Shown here one piece after another: positions 51,282 to 60,127 of a DNA stretch of 64,000 nt. The notes beneath the pieces are model-generated. The model did not search any database and was not told the DNA's origin. It saw only the letters and a list, made by a program, of their open reading frames with translations. The first letter of the stretch is position 1. Each line of letters begins with the position of its first letter. The stretch is taken from NCBI GenBank assembly GCA_022842065.1, contig JALHQH010000017.1:86182-150181 (forward strand). The letters run 5' to 3'. This DNA is from Caldilineaceae bacterium. GTDB lineage: Bacteria > Chloroflexota > Anaerolineae > Caldilineales > Caldilineaceae. The translations under genes and the position numbers were made by a program.

Positions 51282-52505
51282 ATGAAAGCGCTTCGTTATT
51301 CCAGTGTGGCGTGGGAAAGCATTATGGCCAATAAGCTGCGTTCGCTGTTGACCATGCTGGGCCTGATCATCGGCGTGGCGTCGGTGTTGACCACGGTCGG
51401 CATTGGGCGTGGCGCGGCGTTGGGGGTGACGCAGGAGATCGAGGGGCAAGGGCTGAACACGCTGGTGATTACCCCCAAGACCCAAAATATTACCGACAAC
51501 AGTACGCTGACCTCTGGTGATGCCCGGGCCCTGGCTGATCCAACTATGCACCCAGAGATTGTGGCCGTTGCGCCAACCAGTTCGACCTTTATGCGCGTGG
51601 TCAATGGCACACAGACGATTGAAAGCCAGGTCACCGGCACCACGGCGGCATATGCGCAAGTCAAGAATCTCAAGCTCGCACAGGGTCGCTTTTTTAGTGG
51701 CGAGGAAGAGGCCGCACAACAACGGGTCGTGGTGCTCTCCTCGCTAGCCGCCAGCGATCTCTTCAAAACGGGCGACCCGATTGGGCAGAGCATACGCATC
51801 AACAACGAGCCCTTTACCGTTGTCGGGATCCTCAAAAAGAGTGGCGGCGACGATAGCGAAGCCTATTTCCGCCCAATGTACACCCCGCTCGAAGTGGCGC
51901 AGAATCGCCTGATCAACGCCCCCCGTTTCCGCAGTGAATATGTAGTCTCCGATATCACCGTGCAGGTGACCGACAAGGATGTGCTGAGTTATGCCGAGCG
52001 CCAGGTGGAGCAAACGTTACGGCTGCGCCACGACTTGACCGCCAGTGACAAAAATGATTTCCACATTCTCAACCAGGCGCGCCTGTTGGAATTGGCCGGC
52101 AATGTTGCCAACATGATGACAGCGCTGTTGGGCAGCATAGGCACGGTCAGCTTGCTCGTCGGCGGGATTGGCATCATGAACATTATGCTTGTCTCCGTGA
52201 CTGAGCGCACCAGTGAGATTGGCCTGCGCAAAGCGCTGGGAGCGCAGGACAATGACATTCTACTCCAGTTTCTCATCGAAGCGCTCGTGCTCTGTGCATT
52301 GGGCAGCATCATCGGCATTATCTTGAGCTACAGTGTCAGCGGTCTACTCAACAGTATTCCCGAATTCCCTTTTCGGATCATGCTTGAAGCATGGGCACTG
52401 GTGTTGGCGTTAGGGGTTGGCCTTTTTAGCGGCTTTGCCTTTGGTCTCTACCCAGCCATCCGCGCGACCCGGCTCGATCCAATTGAAGCGTTACGCTATG
52501 AGTAG
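51282..52505 (+). CDS. MacB/FtsX-type ABC transporter permease
   Basis: The 407-aa product has an N-terminal helix (LRSLLTMLGLIIGVASVLTTV), a large extracytoplasmic MacB-PCD-like domain, and three C-terminal helices (GTVSLLVGGIGIMNIMLVSV, ALGSIIGIILSYSVSGL, LALGVGLFSGFAFGLYPA) ending in RATRLDPIEALRYE. GGAGGA precedes the start. Mechanotransmission-type permeases of this family move peptides or act on them outside the membrane. Separated from the ATPase gene only by a hairpin repeat. Confidence 0.93.
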   Translation: MKALRYSSVAWESIMANKLRSLLTMLGLIIGVASVLTTVGIGRGAALGVTQEIEGQGLNTLVITPKTQNITDNSTLTSGDARALADPTMHPEIVAVAPTSSTFMRVVNGTQTIESQVTGTTAAYAQVKNLKLAQGRFFSGEEEAAQQRVVVLSSLAASDLFKTGDPIGQSIRINNEPFTVVGILKKSGGDDSEAYFRPMYTPLEVAQNRLINAPRFRSEYVVSDITVQVTDKDVLSYAERQVEQTLRLRHDLTASDKNDFHILNQARLLELAGNVANMMTALLGSIGTVSLLVGGIGIMNIMLVSVTERTSEIGLRKALGAQDNDILLQFLIEALVLCALGSIIGIILSYSVSGLLNSIPEFPFRIMLEAWALVLALGVGLFSGFAFGLYPAIRATRLDPIEALRYE

Positions 52506-52506
52506 A

Positions 52507-52693
52507 TAGAACGCGGATTTGGCGGATGCGGGCTGATTTTTCGATACTCTTTACCTAATAGAGAAAGCAGAGAAACATGGCACAATTGTGTACTGCGCAT
52601 CCCCTGATGCGCAGTACACAATTGTGCCAACTCTACATGTTTTCTCTATAAGATCCGCCTCAATCAGCCCGCATCCGCCAAATCCGCGTTCTA
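52507..52693. repeat. Nested palindromes between permease and HlyD genes
   Basis: Outer arms of 30 bp (52507-52536, 52664-52693) are perfectly complementary. Inside them a second perfect hairpin has 23-bp arms (52579-52601, 52606-52628) with the GTGTACTGCGCATC core seen at 16855. This suggests one element inserted in another. The right arm touches operator D. Confidence 0.85.
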
Positions 52694-52775
52694 TTTTATC
52701 GCCGCGAATTGACAGAAAATTGCCGCCCCCTTGATAGAAAATCAGGCAGATTTGTCCCACGCCAGCTGGTATCCT
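52691..52775 (+). promoter_or_regulatory. Operator/promoter D of the peptide locus
   Basis: TTGACAG (52709-52715) and TTGATAGAAA (52731 on) 22 bp apart; ATTTG at 52750-52754; 15 bp; TATCCT -10 box (52770-52775). The first repeat is weak (CTATTTT at 52691). Confidence 0.75.
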
Positions 52776-52822
52776 GGTCATAACAAACTTACCCGTCTGT
52801 GACCAATCCAAAGGAGTCCACC

Positions 52823-54436
52823 ATGCCTATCCGCAAATTAGTCGTTATTGTGCTCGCCCTGCTTGTCGCCCTGGATGTTGTGTTGCTCTATGCCGGCGGG
52901 CCGGCTGGGGTAGCCGCCGCCGATCCAACCACTTATGTGGATACCGACCAGGGCCGCCCCCAGCCGCCAACCAACGAGGAGCTGGCAGCGGGTGTGACCA
53001 GCAACCTGGTCCGGATTCGCGCCGCCAGCGCGGTCATTGATGCGCTATCCGCAGCCGGGGCCGTTGAATTGGTGAGCAAGCGCCAGGTCGTGTTGGAGGT
53101 AGAGGGAACGATTAGCCAGGTGGCAGTGGGGGTGGGTGATTGGGTCACCGCAGGCGATCTGATTTTGGCACTCGACAAAAACGAGTTGGAACGGGCCGTC
53201 ACCCGCGCCGAAGTCGATCTGGACACCGCGCAGGCGGAGCTAGCTAAGTTACAACAAGGCAGCGACCCCGGTGAAATCACGGTTGCCCAAGCCAATCTGG
53301 ACGCCGCGCAGGCCAATCTAGTCAAGGTGCAATCGGGGGCAAGCCCGGAAGAGATCAGCGCGGCGCAGGCCAAGGTTGCCGCAGCGCAGGCCAAACTTAA
53401 TGGTCTCTTTGCCCCGCCCAGTGGTGGTGAAATTGACGAAGCCAAAGCAGCATTGGAAAAGGCCGACATTGCTCGCCAAGAAGCCCTACGCGAATATGAC
53501 AAGATCAAGTGGCGCAATGATATCGGCATGACGCCGGAAGCCGCCGCCCTTTATAAAGCAACCGTCGACTTTGAGCAAGCCCAGGGTAAGCTGGATCGGG
53601 TTAATCAACCATCGTCTAACGCTTCAGTGCAAGAAGCCAAAAGCGAAGTGCAGCGGGCCGTCAGCGATCTCGAATTGTTGAAGAATCGCCCTTCCGCCGC
53701 CGAAGTGGCGGATGCGCAGGCCAAAGTGAGTGAAGCCCAACAGAAGTTGGCGAAGCTCAACGCCGGTGCCGGTAGTGCCGAGTTGCAAGCAGCCGAAGCA
53801 AAACTGCGCAAAGCCCAGCTTGATCTGGATGAAGCAAAGCTGAAACTGACCCGTACCAACCTGCTTGCCCCCATGGAAGGTGCCGTGTTAGAGGTCAACG
53901 TCACGGCCGGTGAACGGGGCACGGTCGGCAAAGCCGTCGCCACCATCGCCGACACTCGCCAACTCCGGCTCACGGTCAAGGTCGCCGAGGTTGATATCCC
54001 CCATATTACCATCGGCCAGAATGCAGAGATTGCGATTGACGCCATCCGTGGCCGGGCCTTCCAAGGGGTTGTCGAGCAGATCGACCCCACCAACAAGGCC
54101 GACAAAGATGTGGTCAACTACCCTGTCACCATCCGCCTGACCGATGAAAATCTGGACGGTGTGCGCCCAGGGATGAATGCGCTCGCCACCTTTGCCAACG
54201 CCGAAACACAGGAGAATCGTTGGCTGGTACCCACAACGGCATTATTAGAGCAGGATGGACAAGTGATTGTCCAGGTCGCGCAAGGCGAAAGCACCCGCCC
54301 CACCGTCGTCGAGCCGCAGGAAACCCAAGGCGAGTGGACAATTGTCAAGTCGCCCGCCCTGCAAGAGGGGGATAGTGTGGTCGGGCAGGTCGCGTCCTTT
54401 GTCGATGAGCAAGCCGAGGCGCAGATCGTGTACTAA
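52823..54436 (+). CDS. HlyD-family periplasmic adaptor protein
   Basis: The 537-aa product has an N-terminal TM helix, a split lipoyl domain (VVLEVEGTISQVAVGVGDWV and ARTNLLAPMEGAVLEVNV-type second half), a very long Ala/Lys/Glu coiled coil with repeats of the EEISAAQAKVAAAQAKL kind, and beta-barrel and proximal domains (LTVKVAEVDIPHITIGQ, NYPVTIRLTDENLDGVRPGM). AAAGGAG precedes the ATG at 52823; a GTG lies at 52799. It would join the MacB-type transporter to the envelope for peptide export. Confidence 0.92.
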   Translation: MPIRKLVVIVLALLVALDVVLLYAGGPAGVAAADPTTYVDTDQGRPQPPTNEELAAGVTSNLVRIRAASAVIDALSAAGAVELVSKRQVVLEVEGTISQVAVGVGDWVTAGDLILALDKNELERAVTRAEVDLDTAQAELAKLQQGSDPGEITVAQANLDAAQANLVKVQSGASPEEISAAQAKVAAAQAKLNGLFAPPSGGEIDEAKAALEKADIARQEALREYDKIKWRNDIGMTPEAAALYKATVDFEQAQGKLDRVNQPSSNASVQEAKSEVQRAVSDLELLKNRPSAAEVADAQAKVSEAQQKLAKLNAGAGSAELQAAEAKLRKAQLDLDEAKLKLTRTNLLAPMEGAVLEVNVTAGERGTVGKAVATIADTRQLRLTVKVAEVDIPHITIGQNAEIAIDAIRGRAFQGVVEQIDPTNKADKDVVNYPVTIRLTDENLDGVRPGMNALATFANAETQENRWLVPTTALLEQDGQVIVQVAQGESTRPTVVEPQETQGEWTIVKSPALQEGDSVVGQVASFVDEQAEAQIVY

Positions 54437-54461
54437 CTTGCAGATTGGTTTGGAAACATAA

Positions 54462-54508
54462 CCAAAAAGCGTAGGAGAGCGCCGTTGGCGCTCTCCTACG
54501 CTTTTTGG
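54462..54508. terminator. Bidirectional terminator between convergent genes
   Basis: 22-bp perfect arms (54462-54483, 54487-54508), A-rich on the left edge and T-rich on the right (CCAAAAAGCG/CGCTTTTTGG), so it works as a terminator on both strands. Confidence 0.9.
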
Positions 54509-54517
54509 TAGCTGATT

Positions 54518-56101
54518 TTACGATAAGGTTTCCTCTTTCCAATCGGCGATATTGCGTTTTGTTTTGTCAAAGGCAATGCCGAGGAGGATCACTGGTCTGC
54601 CTTGGCCCAGGTAAGAATCGGCATAGCCTTTGTCACGAATCTGCTGGAGGGCGATGGCTGAGGTACTCATCTTGAATTCGAGGATATAAACGACATTTGG
54701 CAGTTCCAGAACGGCGTCAAGTCGCCCCAGGTTGGTCAACTTTTCTGCGTCGATCTGAAAATTCAACAGGCGCAACACCAGATAAACAACCGAATGGTAA
54801 TACGCTTCTTCTTCAAGAAAAAGTGTATAGGGAATTCCTGCAAAGATCGATTGCAACAACGCAATAAATGTTTTCAGGTCCAACGCGCGTAGGGCTTTTT
54901 CCATACCAGTCAGAAACGCAACACGCAATTGCGCAGTACTTATATCAAGATAGTCGTCCAGAAGTTGCTGCTGAAAAGCTTCTGTGACTTCCCGATTGGG
55001 GTAGCCCAATCGATATTCTTCCCCCTGGAGTGATAAATGGCTCTCTTTAATCGTCAGATAGCCCGTTTGAAAGAGTAGTGAATAAACATTGAGTTCGTTC
55101 GGATCAGCGCTATCGAGCAACGTCTCATCAGCCGTAATTGCCTCTAGAGTATAGGCCGGGATCTGTTTTTGGCGGAGGAGTTTGACCAGGAAAGAAGGCG
55201 TTGCCGTCGAGAACCAGTGATTCGCAAAGCGCTGCTGCGTAAAGAAGACCAGTGTAGAAAATGGCACATAGACGCGCTGAATGCCATCCCACGAATAGCC
55301 GTCATACCACAGGCGGATCTGTTCCAACATGGCAGCACGGTCGACTTTATAGCGGAGTGCCAGCCGATCAATATATTCCCCGAAATAGGATTCTAGTTCT
55401 GCTTGCGTATAACCTAACAAGGTCGCAAAGCGCGGATCCAGCGTGAGGTCAAGCAGATTGTTCAAATCAGAGAAGATCGAAATTTTGCCGTATTTTGAAA
55501 CGCCGGTAAGAAAAGTAAAATGAAGATGTACAGCCTCCGGTGCTTTCAGTACTGAATAAAAATTCTTCAGTACCGTAATGTGATCCTGCATCTTCTGTTC
55601 ATTTTCCAGCAGATCCGTGATGGGCTTATCATATTCATCAATCAAGAGCACAACGCGGTATGAACCTGTGCCTTGCCCCTGATCATCGCCTGCGCCCAAT
55701 GCCGCTAGACGAACGATCAGCTCTTGGAACTTCTCTTTATAATGTTGGCCGAGCAAACTAAGCCCATACTGTGCCGCCACTTTGTCCATGTACTGTGCCA
55801 ACGCATCAGCCAGGGACTTTTCCCGATAGTCCATGCCATTAAAATTGATCACAATAACAGGATGCGGCTGCCAATCGATTTTGTCTTCAATCCAAAGTCC
55901 CTGAAAGAGGCTGCGATTGCCGCGGTAGATCTCCTCCAATGTTGTGATCAAAAGCGACTTACCAAAGCGCCGTGGACGCGCCAGAAACAAAAAACGGCCA
56001 GCGCGCATTAACTCGTGAATCAGTTGTGTCTTATCAACATAAAGATCATTACGTTGACGTAATTGTACAAATTCCTGCTCACCAACCGGCAACTGTTGCA
56101 T
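54518..56101 (-). CDS. AAA-ATPase-like protein with C-terminal PD-(D/E)XK nuclease domain
   Basis: The product (about 527 aa) has the AAA-ATPase-like start (LYVDKTQLIHELMRAG, P-loop LARPRRFGKSLLITTL), Walker B VVLLIDEYDKPI and a C-terminal nuclease-like domain with GRLDAVLEL and YILEFKMS (D...ExK). This is the common AAA_ATPase_like + PDDEXK_9 architecture found in many copies in Bacteroidota and Chloroflexota; role unknown, perhaps element-related. GGAG eight bases before the ATG at 56101 supports that start; the frame is open to 56134. Confidence 0.9.
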   Translation of the reverse strand: MQQLPVGEQEFVQLRQRNDLYVDKTQLIHELMRAGRFLFLARPRRFGKSLLITTLEEIYRGNRSLFQGLWIEDKIDWQPHPVIVINFNGMDYREKSLADALAQYMDKVAAQYGLSLLGQHYKEKFQELIVRLAALGAGDDQGQGTGSYRVVLLIDEYDKPITDLLENEQKMQDHITVLKNFYSVLKAPEAVHLHFTFLTGVSKYGKISIFSDLNNLLDLTLDPRFATLLGYTQAELESYFGEYIDRLALRYKVDRAAMLEQIRLWYDGYSWDGIQRVYVPFSTLVFFTQQRFANHWFSTATPSFLVKLLRQKQIPAYTLEAITADETLLDSADPNELNVYSLLFQTGYLTIKESHLSLQGEEYRLGYPNREVTEAFQQQLLDDYLDISTAQLRVAFLTGMEKALRALDLKTFIALLQSIFAGIPYTLFLEEEAYYHSVVYLVLRLLNFQIDAEKLTNLGRLDAVLELPNVVYILEFKMSTSAIALQQIRDKGYADSYLGQGRPVILLGIAFDKTKRNIADWKEETLS

Positions 56102-56257
56102 CTTGTCGACTCCACGCATATCTGCCCACAGCATACTTTATCACATAAATTGTAACATAATTATCATATCCTTCCCACTCACCAGAAAGGTGCATTGGTA
56201 AATCGGGCAAGAATCGGTATACTGTATATCATCATCAAATCACCAAGGGGAGCACGT

Positions 56258-57691
56258 GTGAACTTTATCATCTTCCAGCCGGACGAACTGCGCGCCGAAA
56301 GTGTCGGCTGCTACGGCCACCCGCTCGCGCCAACACCGAACATTGACGCCCTCGCCGCGCAAGGCACGCGCTTTGACCAATGTCATGTCCAGCATACCGT
56401 CTGCACCCCTTCGCGCTGTAGCATGATGACCGGCTGGTATCCCCATGTACGCGGCCATCGCACCCTGTGGCACCTGCTGCGCCCAGATGAGCCGAACCTG
56501 TTAAAGTATCTCAAACAGGCGGGCTACACGGTGTTGATGTATGGCAAGAATGACCTGCTGGCCCAGGCCAGTTTTGCAGAGAGCGTGACCGCGGCGCATT
56601 CGTATGGCAAAGGCAAATTTGGCAAAAATCCGTACAGTGTGGATGATCCACGCTATTACAGCTTTCTCTATACACCATACGATGGTCCGCTAGCAGAACA
56701 TGGCGACTATGCCAATGTCCACGCGGCGATTGACTTTCTGCGCGCCAAACCGACACAGCCCTTCTGTCTTTTCCTGCCGTTGACCTATCCCCATTGCCCC
56801 TACTCAGCCCCCCAGCCCTGGCATGATCTGATCAACCCTGACGACCTGCCCCCCTTGCGCCCGGCGGATTTGCCCAATCGACCAGACTTTCACGCACTGA
56901 TCCGCCGCTATCGCCACCTTGATCGCCTTTCTGCGCCAGAACAGGTGAAGCTGTTCCGCAAGATCCAAGCGGTCTACCTGGGCATGACCGGTTTTATTGA
57001 CTATCTGCTGGGACATTTGTTGGAAGCGCTGGAAGAAACCGGTCTGGCCGATTCTACGACTGTCACCTTTACCTCCGACCACGGTGATTACGCCGGTGAT
57101 TATGGGTTGGTGGAAAAATGGCCGAGCGCGGCGGAAGAGGTGATCACCCGCGTCCCGCTGATTGTGCGTACCCCCGGCGGCAAGGCCGGCCATGTGGTGG
57201 ATGAGCCGGTCGAACTCTTTGACCTAATGGCGACGACCTTGGCTCAAGCAGGGATCACCACACAACATAGCCACTTTGCCCGCACTTATAGTTCACAGTT
57301 ACAGGGCGCGCCCGGCGATCCAACCCGTGCAGCCTTTACCGAAGGTGGCTATGCGCGCCACGAGCCGCACTGTTTTGAAGGGCTACCTACCCGCGATGAG
57401 TTTGCGCGCAACCCGGCCAACATCTATTACCCCAAAGGGCAACAACAGCAGGATTATCCGGACAGTGTGGGGCGTACCGTTGCTATGCGCACCAACACCC
57501 ATCGCTTTGTCTACCGCCCGACTGGGCAAGGCGAATTGTATGACCTTGCCAGCGATGGGCAAGCGTTGTACAATCTCTATGGTGATCCAGCGCAAGCCGC
57601 GATGCAGCGTGAACTGGAACGGCAGCTATTAACCTGGACGGTCCAGACCAGCGATGTTACGCCCTTTACGATGGACCCACGTGGGTATTAA
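56258..57691 (+). CDS. Type I sulfatase
   Basis: The 477-aa product has the sulfatase signature C49-T-P-S-R-C-S-M-M-T-G, whose Cys is converted to formylglycine, the N-terminal metal region FQPDELRAESVGCYGHP and the late SDHGDYAGDYGLVEKW. The GTG at 56258 follows GGGGAG and gives the usual sulfatase N-terminus; the frame opens at 56195. No signal peptide is seen, so it is probably cytoplasmic. The SUMF1-like protein at 37354 lacks the Cys pair needed to mature it, so a true FGE must lie elsewhere. Confidence 0.92.
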   Translation: MNFIIFQPDELRAESVGCYGHPLAPTPNIDALAAQGTRFDQCHVQHTVCTPSRCSMMTGWYPHVRGHRTLWHLLRPDEPNLLKYLKQAGYTVLMYGKNDLLAQASFAESVTAAHSYGKGKFGKNPYSVDDPRYYSFLYTPYDGPLAEHGDYANVHAAIDFLRAKPTQPFCLFLPLTYPHCPYSAPQPWHDLINPDDLPPLRPADLPNRPDFHALIRRYRHLDRLSAPEQVKLFRKIQAVYLGMTGFIDYLLGHLLEALEETGLADSTTVTFTSDHGDYAGDYGLVEKWPSAAEEVITRVPLIVRTPGGKAGHVVDEPVELFDLMATTLAQAGITTQHSHFARTYSSQLQGAPGDPTRAAFTEGGYARHEPHCFEGLPTRDEFARNPANIYYPKGQQQQDYPDSVGRTVAMRTNTHRFVYRPTGQGELYDLASDGQALYNLYGDPAQAAMQRELERQLLTWTVQTSDVTPFTMDPRGY

Positions 57692-57716
57692 TGTATTACC
57701 GGAGGTACTTTATCAA

Positions 57717-57953
57717 ATGGATACGTCACTTATTCAATCCAATCCAAATGTGATGATGGGCAAACCGGTAATTGCGGGGACACGAATTACCGTTGAACTC
57801 ATTTTAGAAAAATTGGCGGCCGGTGAAACCATCGAGCAGTTGCTGGAAGCACATCCAAGATTGACATCAGCTGCGGTCTTCGCCGCGTTAGCCTTTGCCG
57901 CGCAAGCGCTTAAAGCCGACGTGGTGTACCCAGTTCAGACGACACCAGCATGA
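57717..57953 (+). CDS. DUF433 antitoxin-type protein
   Basis: The 78-aa product matches DUF433: NPNVMMGKPVIAGTRITVELILEKLAAGETIEQLLEAHPRLT with its helix-turn-helix. Its last codons overlap the next gene by four bases (ATGA). DUF433 proteins are the antitoxin partners of DUF5615 PIN-like toxins. GGAGG lies 13 bases before the ATG. Confidence 0.9.
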   Translation: MDTSLIQSNPNVMMGKPVIAGTRITVELILEKLAAGETIEQLLEAHPRLTSAAVFAALAFAAQALKADVVYPVQTTPA

Positions 57954-58324
57954 ATTTACTGGCAGACGAAGGTGTGGATCGACCCATTGTCGAACAGTTA
58001 CGCCAGGATGGACATCATGTTCTCTATATTGCTGAAATGTCACCTGGTATTGACGATGAGGTGATTCTTGCGCAGGCAAATGCGGAGAGTGCTCTCCTGC
58101 TTACGCTCGATAAAGACTTTGGCGAATTAGTATTTCGCCAAGGGTTGCTTCACGCTGGCGTAATTTTAATCCGTCTTGCTGGTTTGCGCCCTATGACGAA
58201 AGCAAAACTTGTTGCGAAAGTGTTGCGTGAACGTGGTCCCGAATTACTCAGTAAATTTAGTGTCATTGCCCCAGGAACTGTTCGTATCCGCAGACGAACA
58301 ACCAACGGCAAGAACAGAGGATAA
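57950..58324 (+). CDS. DUF5615 PIN-like toxin
   Basis: The 124-aa product shows the PIN-like acidic residues: LLADEGVDRPIVEQL at the start, GIDDEVILAQANAESALLLTLDKDFGELV in the middle. It is a predicted ribonuclease toxin regulated by the DUF433 protein just upstream. Basic C-terminal tail (RIRRRTTNGKNRG). Confidence 0.9.
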   Translation: MNLLADEGVDRPIVEQLRQDGHHVLYIAEMSPGIDDEVILAQANAESALLLTLDKDFGELVFRQGLLHAGVILIRLAGLRPMTKAKLVAKVLRERGPELLSKFSVIAPGTVRIRRRTTNGKNRG

Positions 58325-58333
58325 TCAGTAACT

Positions 58334-60004
58334 ATGCCTTATGTTGTTGAGATGCGCCTGGGCCTCCAGGTACCCATGCGCGATGGGATTGCCCTATCTG
58401 CCGATCTTTACCTGCCGAAAGCAAATGGCCCTTTCCCAACGATCTTGATCCGCACCCCCTATAGCAACCATGTGGAGGGACTGATTCTGCGCGCACGGGC
58501 GTTGGCCAACAATGGGTATGCCTGTCTCCTGCAAGATACGCGCGGTCGCTGGGATTCGGCCGGTGACTACTATCCGCTCCAAGGCGAAGGGGTCGATGGC
58601 TACGACACCCAGGAGTGGATTGGCGCACAGCCGTGGAGCAATGGCAAAATCGGCACGTCGGGTGGCTCCTACTTGGGCCATGTCCAATGGCAGAGCGCAC
58701 CCTTTGGCAGCCCGAATTTAACGGCGATGGCCCCGCGGGTGATGGGACCGAATTTTTATAAGGCGCTACGACCAGGTGGCGCGCTACAGCTAAACCTCTG
58801 TGCCACCTGGGGGGTAGGCACCAGTGAACATACCAACCAACTGATTGAGTATCAGCATTGGACGGAACTTTTTTATACGCTGCCGTTACACGCTGTCGAT
58901 GCGGCCACTGGGCGTGATTTGCCTTTCTGGCACGATCTGCTCCTTCACACTGAATACGATGACTATTGGTCAGCAATGAATCTGGAGGAACGCTGGGGTG
59001 AAATTGGGGTGCCGGCGCTCAACATGGGCGGCTGGTACGACATCTTTATTGAAGGCTCCTTCGCCTGCTTTAATGGCTTGCGCAAAGGCGGCCGCACCCC
59101 AAATGCGCGGCGCAGCCAACTGATCGTCGGCCCTTGGACCCATTCACTCAGCGTTTCACCCAAAGTTGGTGACATTGATTTTGGCACCCATTCCATGTAT
59201 GATCTCGATCTGCTCGAATATCGCTGGTGGGAGCAGTGGCTACGGGGGGTCGATACCGGCATTCTGGAGGAAGGGCCGCTACGCCTCTTTATCATGGGCG
59301 TCAACGAGTGGCGCACCGAGCAGGAGTGGCCATTAGCGCGCACCGATTGGCAAAAATGGTATCTGCACAGCAGCGGTAGCGCCAATACCTTGCGCGGTGA
59401 CGGTGCCCTTGCCCACCAAACGCCTATCACGGAAGCGCCCGATCACTTTGTTTATGACCCCCACTTCCCGGTGCAGACCGCCGGTGGCAACAACTGCTGT
59501 GCGCCGAATATTACCCCTTGGGGGCCATATGATCAGCGCGCAGTGGAGATGCGCAGCGACGTATTGTGTTATACGAGTGAACCCTTGGCGGAAGACATGG
59601 AAATCACCGGGCCGATTACGCTGGTGCTCTATGCGGCCACTGATTGTCCCGATACCGACTGGACCGCCAAGTTGGTCGACGTTGCCCCCAGTGGTTATGC
59701 CAAGAATCTCTGTGATGGGATTGTGCGTGCCCGTTATCGGGAAAGCATGACCGCGCCGACTTTACTGACGCCAAACCAAGTTTATCGCTATGAGATTAAC
59801 GTGAGCGTGACCGGCAATGTTTTTCTGCAGGGCCATCGCCTCCGGCTGGAGATTTCGTCATCGAATTTTCCCCGCTTTGACCGCAACTTGAATACCGGCG
59901 AAAACATGGGTAGCAGCAGCGAAATTCGCGTGGCGCAGCAGACAGTTTATCACGACAAAACGCACGCGTCGCATCTGGTGCTGCCGGTGATTCCTGCTGT
60001 ATAG
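58334..60004 (+). CDS. CocE/NonD-family (X-Pro dipeptidyl-peptidase-like) hydrolase
   Basis: The 556-aa product has MRDGIALSADLYLPKANGPFP at the start, the nucleophile motif GTSGGSYLGHVQW, the acid region and a C-terminal jelly-roll domain (PITLVLYAATDCPDTDWTAKLVDVAPSGY, NVFLQGHRLRLEISSSNFPRFDRN). Members cleave esters or N-acyl/X-Pro bonds. No signal peptide. It starts ten bases after the toxin gene but is not expected to share its function. Confidence 0.92.
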   Translation: MPYVVEMRLGLQVPMRDGIALSADLYLPKANGPFPTILIRTPYSNHVEGLILRARALANNGYACLLQDTRGRWDSAGDYYPLQGEGVDGYDTQEWIGAQPWSNGKIGTSGGSYLGHVQWQSAPFGSPNLTAMAPRVMGPNFYKALRPGGALQLNLCATWGVGTSEHTNQLIEYQHWTELFYTLPLHAVDAATGRDLPFWHDLLLHTEYDDYWSAMNLEERWGEIGVPALNMGGWYDIFIEGSFACFNGLRKGGRTPNARRSQLIVGPWTHSLSVSPKVGDIDFGTHSMYDLDLLEYRWWEQWLRGVDTGILEEGPLRLFIMGVNEWRTEQEWPLARTDWQKWYLHSSGSANTLRGDGALAHQTPITEAPDHFVYDPHFPVQTAGGNNCCAPNITPWGPYDQRAVEMRSDVLCYTSEPLAEDMEITGPITLVLYAATDCPDTDWTAKLVDVAPSGYAKNLCDGIVRARYRESMTAPTLLTPNQVYRYEINVSVTGNVFLQGHRLRLEISSSNFPRFDRNLNTGENMGSSSEIRVAQQTVYHDKTHASHLVLPVIPAV

Positions 60005-60018
60005 CTATTTTAACCGGT

Positions 60019-60076
60019 CTGTCCCAGCGGGACACCTGATCTTAGGCACCTAAGTTCAAGTGTCCCGCTGGGACAG
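60019..60076. terminator. Hairpin of the GTCCC...GGGAC family after the hydrolase gene
   Basis: CTGTCCCAGCGGGACAC (60019-60035) pairs with GTGTCCCGCTGGGACAG (60060-60076), with a TGATCTTAG/CTAAGTTCA inner stem. Related in layout to 3057-3133. Confidence 0.8.
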
Positions 60077-60127
60077 CCTGTAAAATTAAAAAAGAACCAA
60101 TCTAATCAAAGAACTAGAGGAGTAACC

